Made by a program: the position numbers and the translations under genes. Below the pieces are notes generated by a model. It saw only the letters and a program-made list of their open reading frames with translations, did not search any database and was not told the DNA's origin. Shown here in pieces: positions 4,910 through 11,749 of a stretch of 13,568 nt of DNA (its first letter is position 1; the number at the start of each line of letters is the position of its first letter). Source of the DNA: JAAYZQ01 sp034428935 (lineage in GTDB: Bacteria > Chloroflexota > Anaerolineae > JAAYZQ01); NCBI GenBank assembly GCA_034428935.1, contig DAOUHB010000032.1:1-13568 (forward strand), in the 5' to 3' direction.

Positions 4910-6772
4910 ATGCGTAAGCTAGCGTTGAGCATCATGAGCCTGATGGTCGTCCTGAGTCTGCTCGTCGCCTGTGGCCCGACCCCGGCGCCGCAGGTCGTCG
5001 AGAAGATCGTGACCCAGGAAGTGGAAAAGACCGTCGTCGAAACCGTCGAAGTGGAAAAGACGGTCGTCGAGACCGTGGAGGTCGAAAAAGAGGTCGAGGT
5101 GGTCGTGACGGCCACGCCCGGCGCCGAGGCGGAGCCCGAAGCCCCGGTGACGTCCTATGAGCGCAGCGAGACCCTGTACGTCAGTGGTGCCGCCTGGGGC
5201 CCGCCTTCGAGCTGGAACCCCTTCATGACCTGGGTCCACGCCAACACCACCGGCATCGTGGGCAACGTCTACGAGCCGTTGTACTTCTTTGACCCGCAGA
5301 CCGGCGAGATGATCCCCTGGCTGGCGGAGAGCGGCGAGTGGACCGACGCCAACACCTGGCTCATGGTCCTGCGCGAGGGCATCAACTGGACGGACGGCCA
5401 GCCCATGACGGCCGAGGACGTCGTCTTTACCTTCGAGCTGGGCCAGGAATATCCCGCCCTCTGGTTCTCGTCGGTGTGGAGCTATCTGGATAGCGTCACG
5501 GCCCTGAGCGACTACGAGGTCGAGTTCAAGTTCACGGACGCCCTCTACCAGGAATGGGAATACAACCTCTACCACATCCCCATCATCCCCAAGCACCTGT
5601 GGGAGGGCCGGACGGAAGAAGAGATCACCGGCGGCGCCAACGAGAACCCCGTCGGCTCCGGCGCCTACATGTACGAGACCCACGCCGAAGACCGGAACGT
5701 CTGGATCCGGAACGAGGATTGGTGGGGCATCGACCTGCTGGGCCTCACGCCCGCGCCCAAGCGCATCGTCGACATCCGCACCGCCAGCAACAACATCGCC
5801 ATGGGCATGGTGGTCAAGGGCGAGCTGGACCTGAGCAACAACTTCCTGCCGGGCATCGCCGAGCTGGCCAACAAGGGCTACGTGCAGACCTACTATGCCG
5901 AAGCGCCCTACATGCTCTCGGCCAACACCGCCGTCCTGTTCCTGAACACCCAGAAACCGCCCATGGACGACCCCGCCTTCCGCCGCGCCCTGGCCTTTGC
6001 CATCAACGTGAACGACATCGTCACCGTGGCCTATGCCAACCTGGTGCGGGCGGCCAACCCCACCGGCCTGCTGCCCTCCCTGGAGCAGTTCGTGGACCAG
6101 GACGTGGTCGACAGGCTGGGCTACACCTACGATCCTGAGCAGGCGGCAGAGCTCCTGGCCGAGGCCGGCTACGTAGACGTCGACGGCGACGGGTTCGTCG
6201 AGGCGCCCGACGGCAGCAAGATCGAGCTGGAGGTCACCTGCCCCTTCGGTTGGACCGACTGGATGGAGGCCATCAACGTCATCGCCACCAGCGCCCAGGA
6301 ATCGGGCTTTAACATCAAGGCCGCCACGCCCGACTATGGCGCCTGGAACACGGCCCTGAACGCCGGCACCTTTGACATGACCCTGAACAACTGGGCCGGC
6401 ATGAGCAACACGCCCTGGACCCTGTACAACCTCCTGTTCCGGCACCCCATCCAGGAGCTGATGGCCAACGGCAACTTTGGCAAGTACGAGAACCAGGAGA
6501 TGTTTGACCTGGTGGATGCCCTGGCCGCCGTGCCCATGAGCGACCAGGAAGGCATGCAGGAAGCCTGCTCGGCCATCCAGGAGCTGATGCTGACCGAGAT
6601 GCCCATGATCCCGCTGTGGTACAACGGCCTGTGGGCGCAGTTCAGCAACGCCGTCTGGACCGACTGGCCGACGGAAGCCGATGGCACGCCCAAGACCCTG
6701 CCCACCACGTGGGCCGAGTACTGGCAGATGGGTGGCCTGCACACCCTGACGACTCTGAAGCCGGCCGAATAA
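4910..6772 (+). CDS. Family-5 solute-binding lipoprotein of a peptide/oligosaccharide ABC importer
   Basis: A 620-residue extracytoplasmic binding protein (SBP_bac_5 class). Residues 1-20 are a lipoprotein signal peptide ending LLVAC, with Cys21 as lipid anchor. Residues 29-70 are a Val/Glu/Lys/Thr repeat linker, then the binding domain. Family signs are WNPF near the mature start, GNVYEPLYFFDPQTGEMIPW, LREGINWTDGQPMTAEDVVFTF, NPVGSGAYM, FRRALAFAIN and a DVDGDGFVEAPDG loop. The start is ATG 4910, served by AGGAGG at 4896-4901; an ATG at 4883 would place Lys/Glu-rich residues before the signal peptide. Although the class is named for dipeptides, several members of this length in Thermotoga bind cello- or manno-oligosaccharides. 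The nearby GH130 and LacI genes favour a sugar ligand here (inference). It heads a five-gene operon, with a strong hairpin before the first permease. Confidence 0.93.
   Translation: MRKLALSIMSLMVVLSLLVACGPTPAPQVVEKIVTQEVEKTVVETVEVEKTVVETVEVEKEVEVVVTATPGAEAEPEAPVTSYERSETLYVSGAAWGPPSSWNPFMTWVHANTTGIVGNVYEPLYFFDPQTGEMIPWLAESGEWTDANTWLMVLREGINWTDGQPMTAEDVVFTFELGQEYPALWFSSVWSYLDSVTALSDYEVEFKFTDALYQEWEYNLYHIPIIPKHLWEGRTEEEITGGANENPVGSGAYMYETHAEDRNVWIRNEDWWGIDLLGLTPAPKRIVDIRTASNNIAMGMVVKGELDLSNNFLPGIAELANKGYVQTYYAEAPYMLSANTAVLFLNTQKPPMDDPAFRRALAFAINVNDIVTVAYANLVRAANPTGLLPSLEQFVDQDVVDRLGYTYDPEQAAELLAEAGYVDVDGDGFVEAPDGSKIELEVTCPFGWTDWMEAINVIATSAQESGFNIKAATPDYGAWNTALNAGTFDMTLNNWAGMSNTPWTLYNLLFRHPIQELMANGNFGKYENQEMFDLVDALAAVPMSDQEGMQEACSAIQELMLTEMPMIPLWYNGLWAQFSNAVWTDWPTEADGTPKTLPTTWAEYWQMGGLHTLTTLKPAE
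5021..5110 (+). repeat. Three 30-bp tandem repeats coding the lipoprotein linker
   Basis: Units at 5021-5050, 5051-5080 and 5081-5110 encode VEKTVVETVE twice and then the diverged VEKEVEVVVT (residues 38-67). The DNA copies differ mainly at third positions, so the peptide repeat is under selection. Such a linker would hold the binding domain away from the membrane. Confidence 0.85.
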
Positions 6773-6790
6773 GAGTCACGAACGAGAACC

Positions 6791-6835
6791 GGCAGCCCCC
6801 GCCCCTCCCGGTGAGTGAGGGAGGGGCGGGGTGCC
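6791..6835 (+). terminator. Strong intercistronic hairpin between binding-protein and permease genes
   Basis: CCCCGCCCCTCCC (6797-6809) and GGGAGGGGCGGGG (6819-6831) make a perfect 13-bp, very GC-rich stem with a 9-nt loop. GGCA (6791-6794) and TGCC (6832-6835) extend it past a 2-nt bulge. There is no T-run. Placed 18 bp after the stop, it would protect the 3' end of the binding-protein RNA and lower permease expression, as known in other importer operons. Confidence 0.7.
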
Positions 6836-6863
6836 TGCAGCCTGGCGGAAGAGAGGAATTCGG

Positions 6864-7856
6864 GTGAAACGGTATTTCAGCAGAAAGCTCTTGCTCTACG
6901 CACTGACCTTTTTCCTGGCCGTGACCATCGACTGGATGATCCCGCGCTTTATGCCCGGCGATCCGGTCCAGAACATGCTGTCGCGGGCCGGGCTCAATGC
7001 CGAGGCTGCACAGGTCATGTATGGCTACTTTACCCGGGCCTTTGGCATGGACGTGCCTGTCCATCAGCAGTATATCAACTTCTGGATCGCGCTGTTTCAC
7101 GGCGACCTGGGGACGAGTGTTTATCTCTTCCCGCAGCCGGTCAAGGACATCATCCTCCGGGCGGTCCCCTACGACATTGCCCTGTTGCTGCCGTCCATCC
7201 TGTTGAGCTGGTGGGCGGGCAACAGCTTTGGCGCCTTTGCCGCCCGCTCCAAGTGGCTGGACAACACCGTGTCGCCCCTCGGCTACATCCTGAACGCCAC
7301 GCCCTACATGTGGCTGGGCATCCTCCTGGCCTGGTTTTTCGGCATCGTCCTGGGGGTCTTTCCCATCGCCGGGGCCTACGGTTTTGACCTGCGGCCCCAC
7401 CTTTCCTGGACCTTTGTGCGCAGCCTGCTCAGCCACTGGTTCTTGCCCTTCGCGTCGCTGTTCCTGGTGGGGTTCGGTGGCTGGGCCATCGGCATGCGAA
7501 ACCTGATCATCTACGAGCTTGAAGCAGACTATTCTCACTACCTCGAAGCCCTGGGGGCTCCGCGCAGGCTGGTGCGCAAGTACGCCTTTCGCAACGCCAT
7601 GCTCCCGCAGCTCACGGGGCTGGCGCTGCAACTGGGCGTCATCGTCGCCGGCGCCCTGGTCACCGAGGTGGTGTTCTCCTATCCGGGCATCGGCTATCTG
7701 ATTCTGGCCGCTATCCAGAACCAGGATTATTTCTTGCTGCAGGGCTGCTTCCTGTTCATCATCCTCGGCGTCCTGCTGGCCAACTTTGCCATCGACGTAG
7801 CCTATGTGCTGGTGGATCCCAGGACGCGGATTGGGATGCAAGGAGAGACAGCATGA
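6864..7856 (+). CDS. ABC importer permease, DppB/OppB type
   Basis: A 330-residue integral membrane protein. An N-terminal helix (about 9-25) is followed by IPRFMPGDPV, the typical entry motif of this permease class, a periplasmic stretch containing LFHGDLGTSVY, and then further membrane helices (about 103-125, 141-168, 191-210, 251-272, 291-315). The cytoplasmic coupling motif is EALGAPRRL...FRNAMLP (228-248), which contacts the ATPases. I chose GTG 6864, because AGAGGA lies 6 nt upstream and the hydrophobic helix follows at once; a GTG at 6831 would start inside the hairpin. It forms the channel with the next gene, with which it overlaps by 4 bp. Length is typical. Substrate selectivity cannot be read from it. 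Confidence 0.93.
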   Translation: MKRYFSRKLLLYALTFFLAVTIDWMIPRFMPGDPVQNMLSRAGLNAEAAQVMYGYFTRAFGMDVPVHQQYINFWIALFHGDLGTSVYLFPQPVKDIILRAVPYDIALLLPSILLSWWAGNSFGAFAARSKWLDNTVSPLGYILNATPYMWLGILLAWFFGIVLGVFPIAGAYGFDLRPHLSWTFVRSLLSHWFLPFASLFLVGFGGWAIGMRNLIIYELEADYSHYLEALGAPRRLVRKYAFRNAMLPQLTGLALQLGVIVAGALVTEVVFSYPGIGYLILAAIQNQDYFLLQGCFLFIILGVLLANFAIDVAYVLVDPRTRIGMQGETA

Positions 7857-8710
7857 TTGCCATCAAGAAAAGGAACGAGCTGCTCTTCTTTGCCCTGCGG
7901 AACAAGAAGCTGCGCCTGAGCGTCGGTGTCATTCTCTTTTTCCTGGTGCTGGCCCTAGTCGGCCCGCTGCTCACCGAGCACAAGCCGCTGGCCTACGTGG
8001 GTCCCTTTGGCGAGCCGCCGTCGCGCGACTTCTGGTTCGGGACCACGACCTTCGGGCAGGACGTCTTTACCCAGTTCGTCCACGGCCTGAAGGCCACGTT
8101 CCTGGTGGGGCTCATCGGCGGCGGGTTGGGCACGCTCCTGGGCGTGGTGGTCGGGTTCGCCGCCGGCTACCGGGGCGGCGTCGTGGACGAGGTCCTGAAC
8201 ATGCTGACCAACATCGTCCTGGTTATCCCCACCCTGGCGGTGCTGCTGATCATTGCCGCCTACCTGGAGGTGCGCGGCATCCTGGTCGAGGCCGTCTTTA
8301 TCGGCTTTACGGCCTGGCCCTGGGCGGCCAGGGCCGTCCGGGCGCAGACCTTTTCGCTGGTCAACCGCGATTTCGTCGACCTGGCGCGGCTGAGCGGCGT
8401 GAAGGCGGGCAAGATCATTCTCAACGAGATCGCGCCCAACATGATGTCCTACCTGCTGCTGGTCTTTATCCTCGAGTTCGGCGGCGCCATCCTGAACGCC
8501 GCCACCCTCGACTTTATCGGGCTGGGTCCCACGGAGGGGATGTCGCTGGGCCTGATGATGAACAACGCCGTCATGTGGGGCGCGCTGCTCCTGGGGCAGT
8601 GGTGGTGGTTCGTGCCGCCCGGAGCGGCCATCACGGCCATCGTCGGCGCCCTGTACGTCATGAACGTCGGACTGGACGAAGTCTTTAACCCCAAGCTGAG
8701 GGAGATGTGA
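7853..8710 (+). CDS. ABC importer permease, DppC/OppC type
   Basis: A 285-residue membrane protein that pairs with the upstream permease. Its ATG overlaps the preceding stop (ATGA, 7853-7856), with AGGAGAG at 7841-7847, so the two are translationally coupled. The N-terminal helix is about residues 22-40. It is followed by FWFGTTTFGQDVFTQFVHG (60-78), the DppC-type signature before the transporter core. The coupling motif is LARLSGVKAGKIILNEIAPN (177-196). A late loop (TLDFIGLGPTEGMSLGLMM) and a final helix near 256-274 complete the fold. Length is close to the usual range for the class. The start and family are secure; the substrate is not. Confidence 0.94.
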   Translation: MIAIKKRNELLFFALRNKKLRLSVGVILFFLVLALVGPLLTEHKPLAYVGPFGEPPSRDFWFGTTTFGQDVFTQFVHGLKATFLVGLIGGGLGTLLGVVVGFAAGYRGGVVDEVLNMLTNIVLVIPTLAVLLIIAAYLEVRGILVEAVFIGFTAWPWAARAVRAQTFSLVNRDFVDLARLSGVKAGKIILNEIAPNMMSYLLLVFILEFGGAILNAATLDFIGLGPTEGMSLGLMMNNAVMWGALLLGQWWWFVPPGAAITAIVGALYVMNVGLDEVFNPKLREM

Positions 8711-8714
8711 GATC

Positions 8715-9665
8715 GTGAGCTTGCAAGCCGAGAACCTGACCGTCTACTATCAGACGCTGCACGGCGACGCCCGGGCGCTGGAGGACGCGACGTTCAGCGT
8801 GGCCGACGGCGAGATCATGGGCCTGGCCGGCGAATCGGGCTGCGGCAAGTCTACGCTGGCCAACAGCCTGATCATCCTCAAGCCACCCATGAAGCACGTC
8901 GGCGGGCGCGTGCTCCTCGACGGCGAGGAGCTGCCCATCGCCGACATGGAGGAGATGGACAGCTTTCGCTTCGACCGCATCTCTATCGTCCCGCAGTACG
9001 CCATGAACGCCATGAACCCGACGCGCAAGATCGGCAAGATGACGGCCGACCTGATGCGCACCCGGCAGGTGAGCTACCAGGAAATGCTGCCCGAGCTGCA
9101 CCGGCGGCTGGACCTCGTCAATCTGTCGCACGAGGTGTTGGACCTGTATCCCATCGAGCTGTCGGGCGGGATGAAGCAGAGGATGGTGATGGTCCTGTCC
9201 ACACTGCTGAACCCCTCCATGCTCCTGGCCGACGAGATCACCTCGGCCCTGGACGTGTCCAGCCAGAAGGCCGTGGCCGAGATGCTCGTCGGCTTCCGCG
9301 ACTGGGAGTTTGTGAAGAGCATCATCGTCATCACTCACGACATCTCGATCCTGTACCAGATCGCCGACAGCATCCTGGTCATGTATGCCGGGCAGTTGGT
9401 GGAAAAGGCCTCGACCAAGACCATTATCAACTCGCCGCGGCACCCGTACACCCGGCTGCTCATCTCGTCGTTGCCCAAGGTAGGCGTCAAGTTTGCCGAG
9501 CAACGGCTGGCGGGCATCCCCGGCAACCCGCCGCTCCTCTTGAATCCCCCCGAGGGCTGCCGGTTCCGGGACCGCTGTCCCGTGGCCTTTGAGAAATGTC
9601 ACGAGGTGCCACCCTTCCTCCCCGTCGAGCTCGGCCACTCGGTCGCTTGCTGGAAGGAGGTTTGA
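8715..9665 (+). CDS. ABC importer ATPase, DppD/OppD type
   Basis: A 316-residue nucleotide-binding subunit that powers import from the cytoplasmic side. All core motifs are intact: Walker A GESGCGKST (39-47), Q-loop Gln94, signature LSGGMKQRM (149-157), Walker B LLADEITSALD (170-180) and switch His208. The C-terminal extension typical of this class carries HPYTRLLISSLP and Cys282, Cys288, Cys295 and Cys312 (CRFRDRCPVAFEKC...ACW); the equivalent Cys set holds an iron-sulfur cluster in M. tuberculosis DppD. The start is GTG 8715, 4 nt after the permease stop, with GAGGGAG at 8698-8704. It works as a heterodimer with the next gene, the usual arrangement when two ATPase genes lie in tandem. Confidence 0.95.
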   Translation: MSLQAENLTVYYQTLHGDARALEDATFSVADGEIMGLAGESGCGKSTLANSLIILKPPMKHVGGRVLLDGEELPIADMEEMDSFRFDRISIVPQYAMNAMNPTRKIGKMTADLMRTRQVSYQEMLPELHRRLDLVNLSHEVLDLYPIELSGGMKQRMVMVLSTLLNPSMLLADEITSALDVSSQKAVAEMLVGFRDWEFVKSIIVITHDISILYQIADSILVMYAGQLVEKASTKTIINSPRHPYTRLLISSLPKVGVKFAEQRLAGIPGNPPLLLNPPEGCRFRDRCPVAFEKCHEVPPFLPVELGHSVACWKEV

Positions 9666-9668
9666 GCC

Positions 9669-10613
9669 ATGCTGACACTGGACAACATCTCCAAGGTCTA
9701 CAAGGTCGGCACCTTTGGCAGCCAGGAGTTGCACGCCGTGCGCGACGTCAGCTTTGACGTCCGCGACCGGGAGATCCTGTCGCTCATCGGCGAGAGCGGC
9801 AGCGGCAAGAGCACCATCGGCAAGATGATCCTGCGCCTCATCTCGACCACCAGGGGCTCCATCCTCTTTGACGGCGTCGACATTGCCACCCTCAAGGGGC
9901 CGGCCCTGAAGGAGTACTATCGCCGGGTGCAGGGCGTGTTCCAGGATCCGTTCAGCTCGTACAACCCCATCTTCAAGGCGGACCGGATCTTTCGCATGGT
10001 CCGCGAGGAGTTCTTTCCGGGCGTGGCCGCCTCCGAGTGGACGGGCCGCGTGGAGAGCGCGCTGCGCTCGGTGGGCCTGAACCCCGAGCACTGCCTGAAC
10101 AAGTTCCCCCACCAGCTCAGCGGCGGGCAGCTCCAGCGGCTGCTGATTGCCCGCGCCCTGCTGCTCGACGTCCAGTTCCTGGTGGCCGACGAGATCATCA
10201 GCATGCTCGACGCCTCGACGCGCATCGACGTCCTCAACCTCCTGGCCGACCTCAAGGCCAGTGGCCTGTCGGTGCTGTTCATCACCCACGACCTGTCGCT
10301 CGGCTATTATATCAGCGAGAGGGCGGTGATCCTGTACCGCGGCTGCGTGGCCGAGATGGGCGTTACCGGGCGCATCTACGACGAGCCGCTGCACCCCTAT
10401 ACCCGGATGCTCATGGCCTCGGTCCCGCGCCTGGACAAGAAGTGGGAAGAGGTGGAGGCCCAGCCGCCGGGCAACGGCCGCGAGCTGCCCACCGGCTGCG
10501 CCTACTATGACCGCTGTCCCGAGCCGCGCAAAGACGCCGAGTGCCTGGCCGGCAACCCCCGGCTGGTCGAGGTGGCGCCGGATCACCTGGTGGCCTGCTG
10601 CAAGGTAGGGTAG
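9669..10613 (+). CDS. ABC importer ATPase, DppF/OppF type
   Basis: A 314-residue second nucleotide-binding subunit, completing the importer. Motifs are Walker A GESGSGKST (41-49), Q-loop Gln92, signature LSGGQLQRL (150-158), Walker B LVADEIISMLD (171-181) and His207. The D-loop region reads ISMLD instead of the common SALD; the catalytic Glu and the Asp are kept. The C-terminal extension has LHPYTRMLMASVP and a Cys set (277, 283, 292, 310/311). The ATG at 9669 follows the previous stop by 3 nt, with AGGAGG at 9655-9660, so it is in the same operon. It should heterodimerise with the upstream ATPase. Family is secure. Confidence 0.95.
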   Translation: MLTLDNISKVYKVGTFGSQELHAVRDVSFDVRDREILSLIGESGSGKSTIGKMILRLISTTRGSILFDGVDIATLKGPALKEYYRRVQGVFQDPFSSYNPIFKADRIFRMVREEFFPGVAASEWTGRVESALRSVGLNPEHCLNKFPHQLSGGQLQRLLIARALLLDVQFLVADEIISMLDASTRIDVLNLLADLKASGLSVLFITHDLSLGYYISERAVILYRGCVAEMGVTGRIYDEPLHPYTRMLMASVPRLDKKWEEVEAQPPGNGRELPTGCAYYDRCPEPRKDAECLAGNPRLVEVAPDHLVACCKVG

Positions 10614-10618
10614 AACAA

Positions 10619-10673
10619 GGACGGATCCGGAACCGATGGACCGAGCTGTCCACGTTCGGTTCCGAATCCGTCC
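10619..10673 (+). terminator. Long imperfect hairpin ending the importer operon
   Basis: GGACGGAT (10619-10626) pairs with ATCCGTCC (10666-10673). After one C/A mismatch CGGAACCGA (10628-10636) pairs with TCGGTTCCG (10656-10664), and near the tip GGAC (10638-10641) pairs with GTCC (10648-10651). It begins 6 bp after the last ATPase stop. There is no T-run directly after it, so it may be a factor-assisted terminator, an RNA-stabilising element or a repetitive palindrome. Confidence 0.6.
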
Positions 10674-10746
10674 CTGGCTCGCCCGCTCCAACCGAATCCC
10701 ACCCTTTTTCCAACCAGCCTCAACCCCTGGCGGCCCGTCGCCGGGG

Positions 10747-10752
10747 TATAAT
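10747..10752 (+). promoter_or_regulatory. Lone -10-like TATAAT before the cyclodeaminase-family gene
   Basis: A perfect TATAAT stands 17 bp before the ATG at 10769. No acceptable -35 is found 16-18 bp upstream, and no TG extension. Transcription from here would leave a leader of about 10 nt that just includes the GGGAGGG ribosome site. Plausible but weak. Confidence 0.35.
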
Positions 10753-10768
10753 GGGTCCGGGAGGGACT

Positions 10769-11698
10769 ATGCAGATTTTAACCGACCTGGACCTGACGCG
10801 GCTGTTGACCCAGGAAAAGATCGTGAGCACCATGGAGCAGGCCCTGGAGGCGCACGCCGCCGGCTCGCTCATCGCGCCGCCTCGTTTCGTGGTGGACACG
10901 CCCCGGGGCGGGCTGGTATTCACCGCGGGCGCCGAGACGGAGCGGGCACGGGCCGTGGGCTTTCGCGTCTACGACACCTTTGCCAGCGCCTCGCCCGACC
11001 GGACGCAACTGGTGGTGGTGTACGATAGCGACACGGGCGGCTTTCGCGGGTTGGTGGCCGGCATCCTCCTGGGGGCGCTGCGTACGGCGGCCATCAATGC
11101 CGTGGCCATCAAGCACATGGCCCGGCCCGACGCCCGCATCCTGGGGGTGTTGGGCAGCGGCTTCCAGGCGCGCCGGCAGGTGCGGGCCGCCCTGGCCGTG
11201 CGCTCCTTCGAGGAGGTGCGGGTCTACAGCCCGACGGCAGGCCACCCCGGCGCCTTTGCCGCGGAGATGAGCACCGTCCTGGGCGTGCCCGTCACTGCCG
11301 GAGCGTCGGCCGAGGACGTGGTGCGGCGCGCCCACGTCCTCATCACGGCCACCACCAGCCCCACCCCCGTGTTCGAGGCCGGCTGGCTGCGGCCCGGCAC
11401 CCACGTCAACACCATCGGGCCCAAGTACCGCGACATGCACGAAGTCTCGCCGGAGGTGGCCGCGCGGAGTGCCGTGGTGGCCACCGACTCGCTGGAGCAG
11501 GTGGACGCCTATCCGCGTCCCTTTTTCCTGGCGGGCACGCCCGACCGGGAGCGGATGGTGGAACTGGGCGACATCGTGGCGGGCCGGGAGGCCGGCCGCA
11601 CCTCGCCTGACGACCTGACCCTCTTTTGCTCGGTGGGCCTGGCCGGCACCGAGGTCGTCCTGGCCGACACGGCGCTGACCCTGGCGCGCCTGGAGTAG
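10769..11698 (+). CDS. Ornithine cyclodeaminase / mu-crystallin family protein
   Basis: A 309-residue cytoplasmic NAD(P)-binding protein of the ornithine cyclodeaminase family, whose members include cyclodeaminases, ketimine reductases and alanine dehydrogenases. Visible features are PPR (37-39), LRTAA (104-108), the dinucleotide-binding loop GVLGSGFQARRQ (126-137), HVNTIGPKYRDMHEV (212-226) and DLTLFCSVGLAGTEV near the end. The start is ATG 10769 with GGGAGGG at 10759-10765; upstream in-frame extension crosses the TATAAT and the hairpin. Two positions differ from the P. putida enzyme. The catalytic Lys of the usual GVKVV motif is Arg66 here (GFRVY), and the Asp/Asn of the usual IGAD/VGSN motif is Lys219 (IGPK). 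True ornithine cyclodeamination is therefore doubtful; a reductase or another imine-handling role is more likely. No link with the importer beyond position is seen. Confidence 0.85.
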   Translation: MQILTDLDLTRLLTQEKIVSTMEQALEAHAAGSLIAPPRFVVDTPRGGLVFTAGAETERARAVGFRVYDTFASASPDRTQLVVVYDSDTGGFRGLVAGILLGALRTAAINAVAIKHMARPDARILGVLGSGFQARRQVRAALAVRSFEEVRVYSPTAGHPGAFAAEMSTVLGVPVTAGASAEDVVRRAHVLITATTSPTPVFEAGWLRPGTHVNTIGPKYRDMHEVSPEVAARSAVVATDSLEQVDAYPRPFFLAGTPDRERMVELGDIVAGREAGRTSPDDLTLFCSVGLAGTEVVLADTALTLARLE

Positions 11699-11749
11699 GG
11701 CGCAATCGCCGGCGGCCCTCAAGCCTCGGCGGGCCGACGGCTCAGCGGT

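Noticed and set aside
4919..6742. 607-residue minus-strand open frame opposite the binding lipoprotein
   Set aside because: Low-complexity Gly/Val/His/Asp-rich shadow translation; the plus-strand lipoprotein has signal peptide, lipobox and family motifs.
8685..10691. 668-residue minus-strand open frame opposite the ATPase genes
   Set aside because: It is the antisense shadow of two ATPase genes with complete motifs, caused by G/C-rich third positions; it shows no recognisable domain.
11700..11749. Bidirectional terminator between the convergent genes
   Set aside because: GGCCC (11714-11718) can pair with GGGCC (11731-11735), but the stem is only 5 bp with no T-run on either strand.
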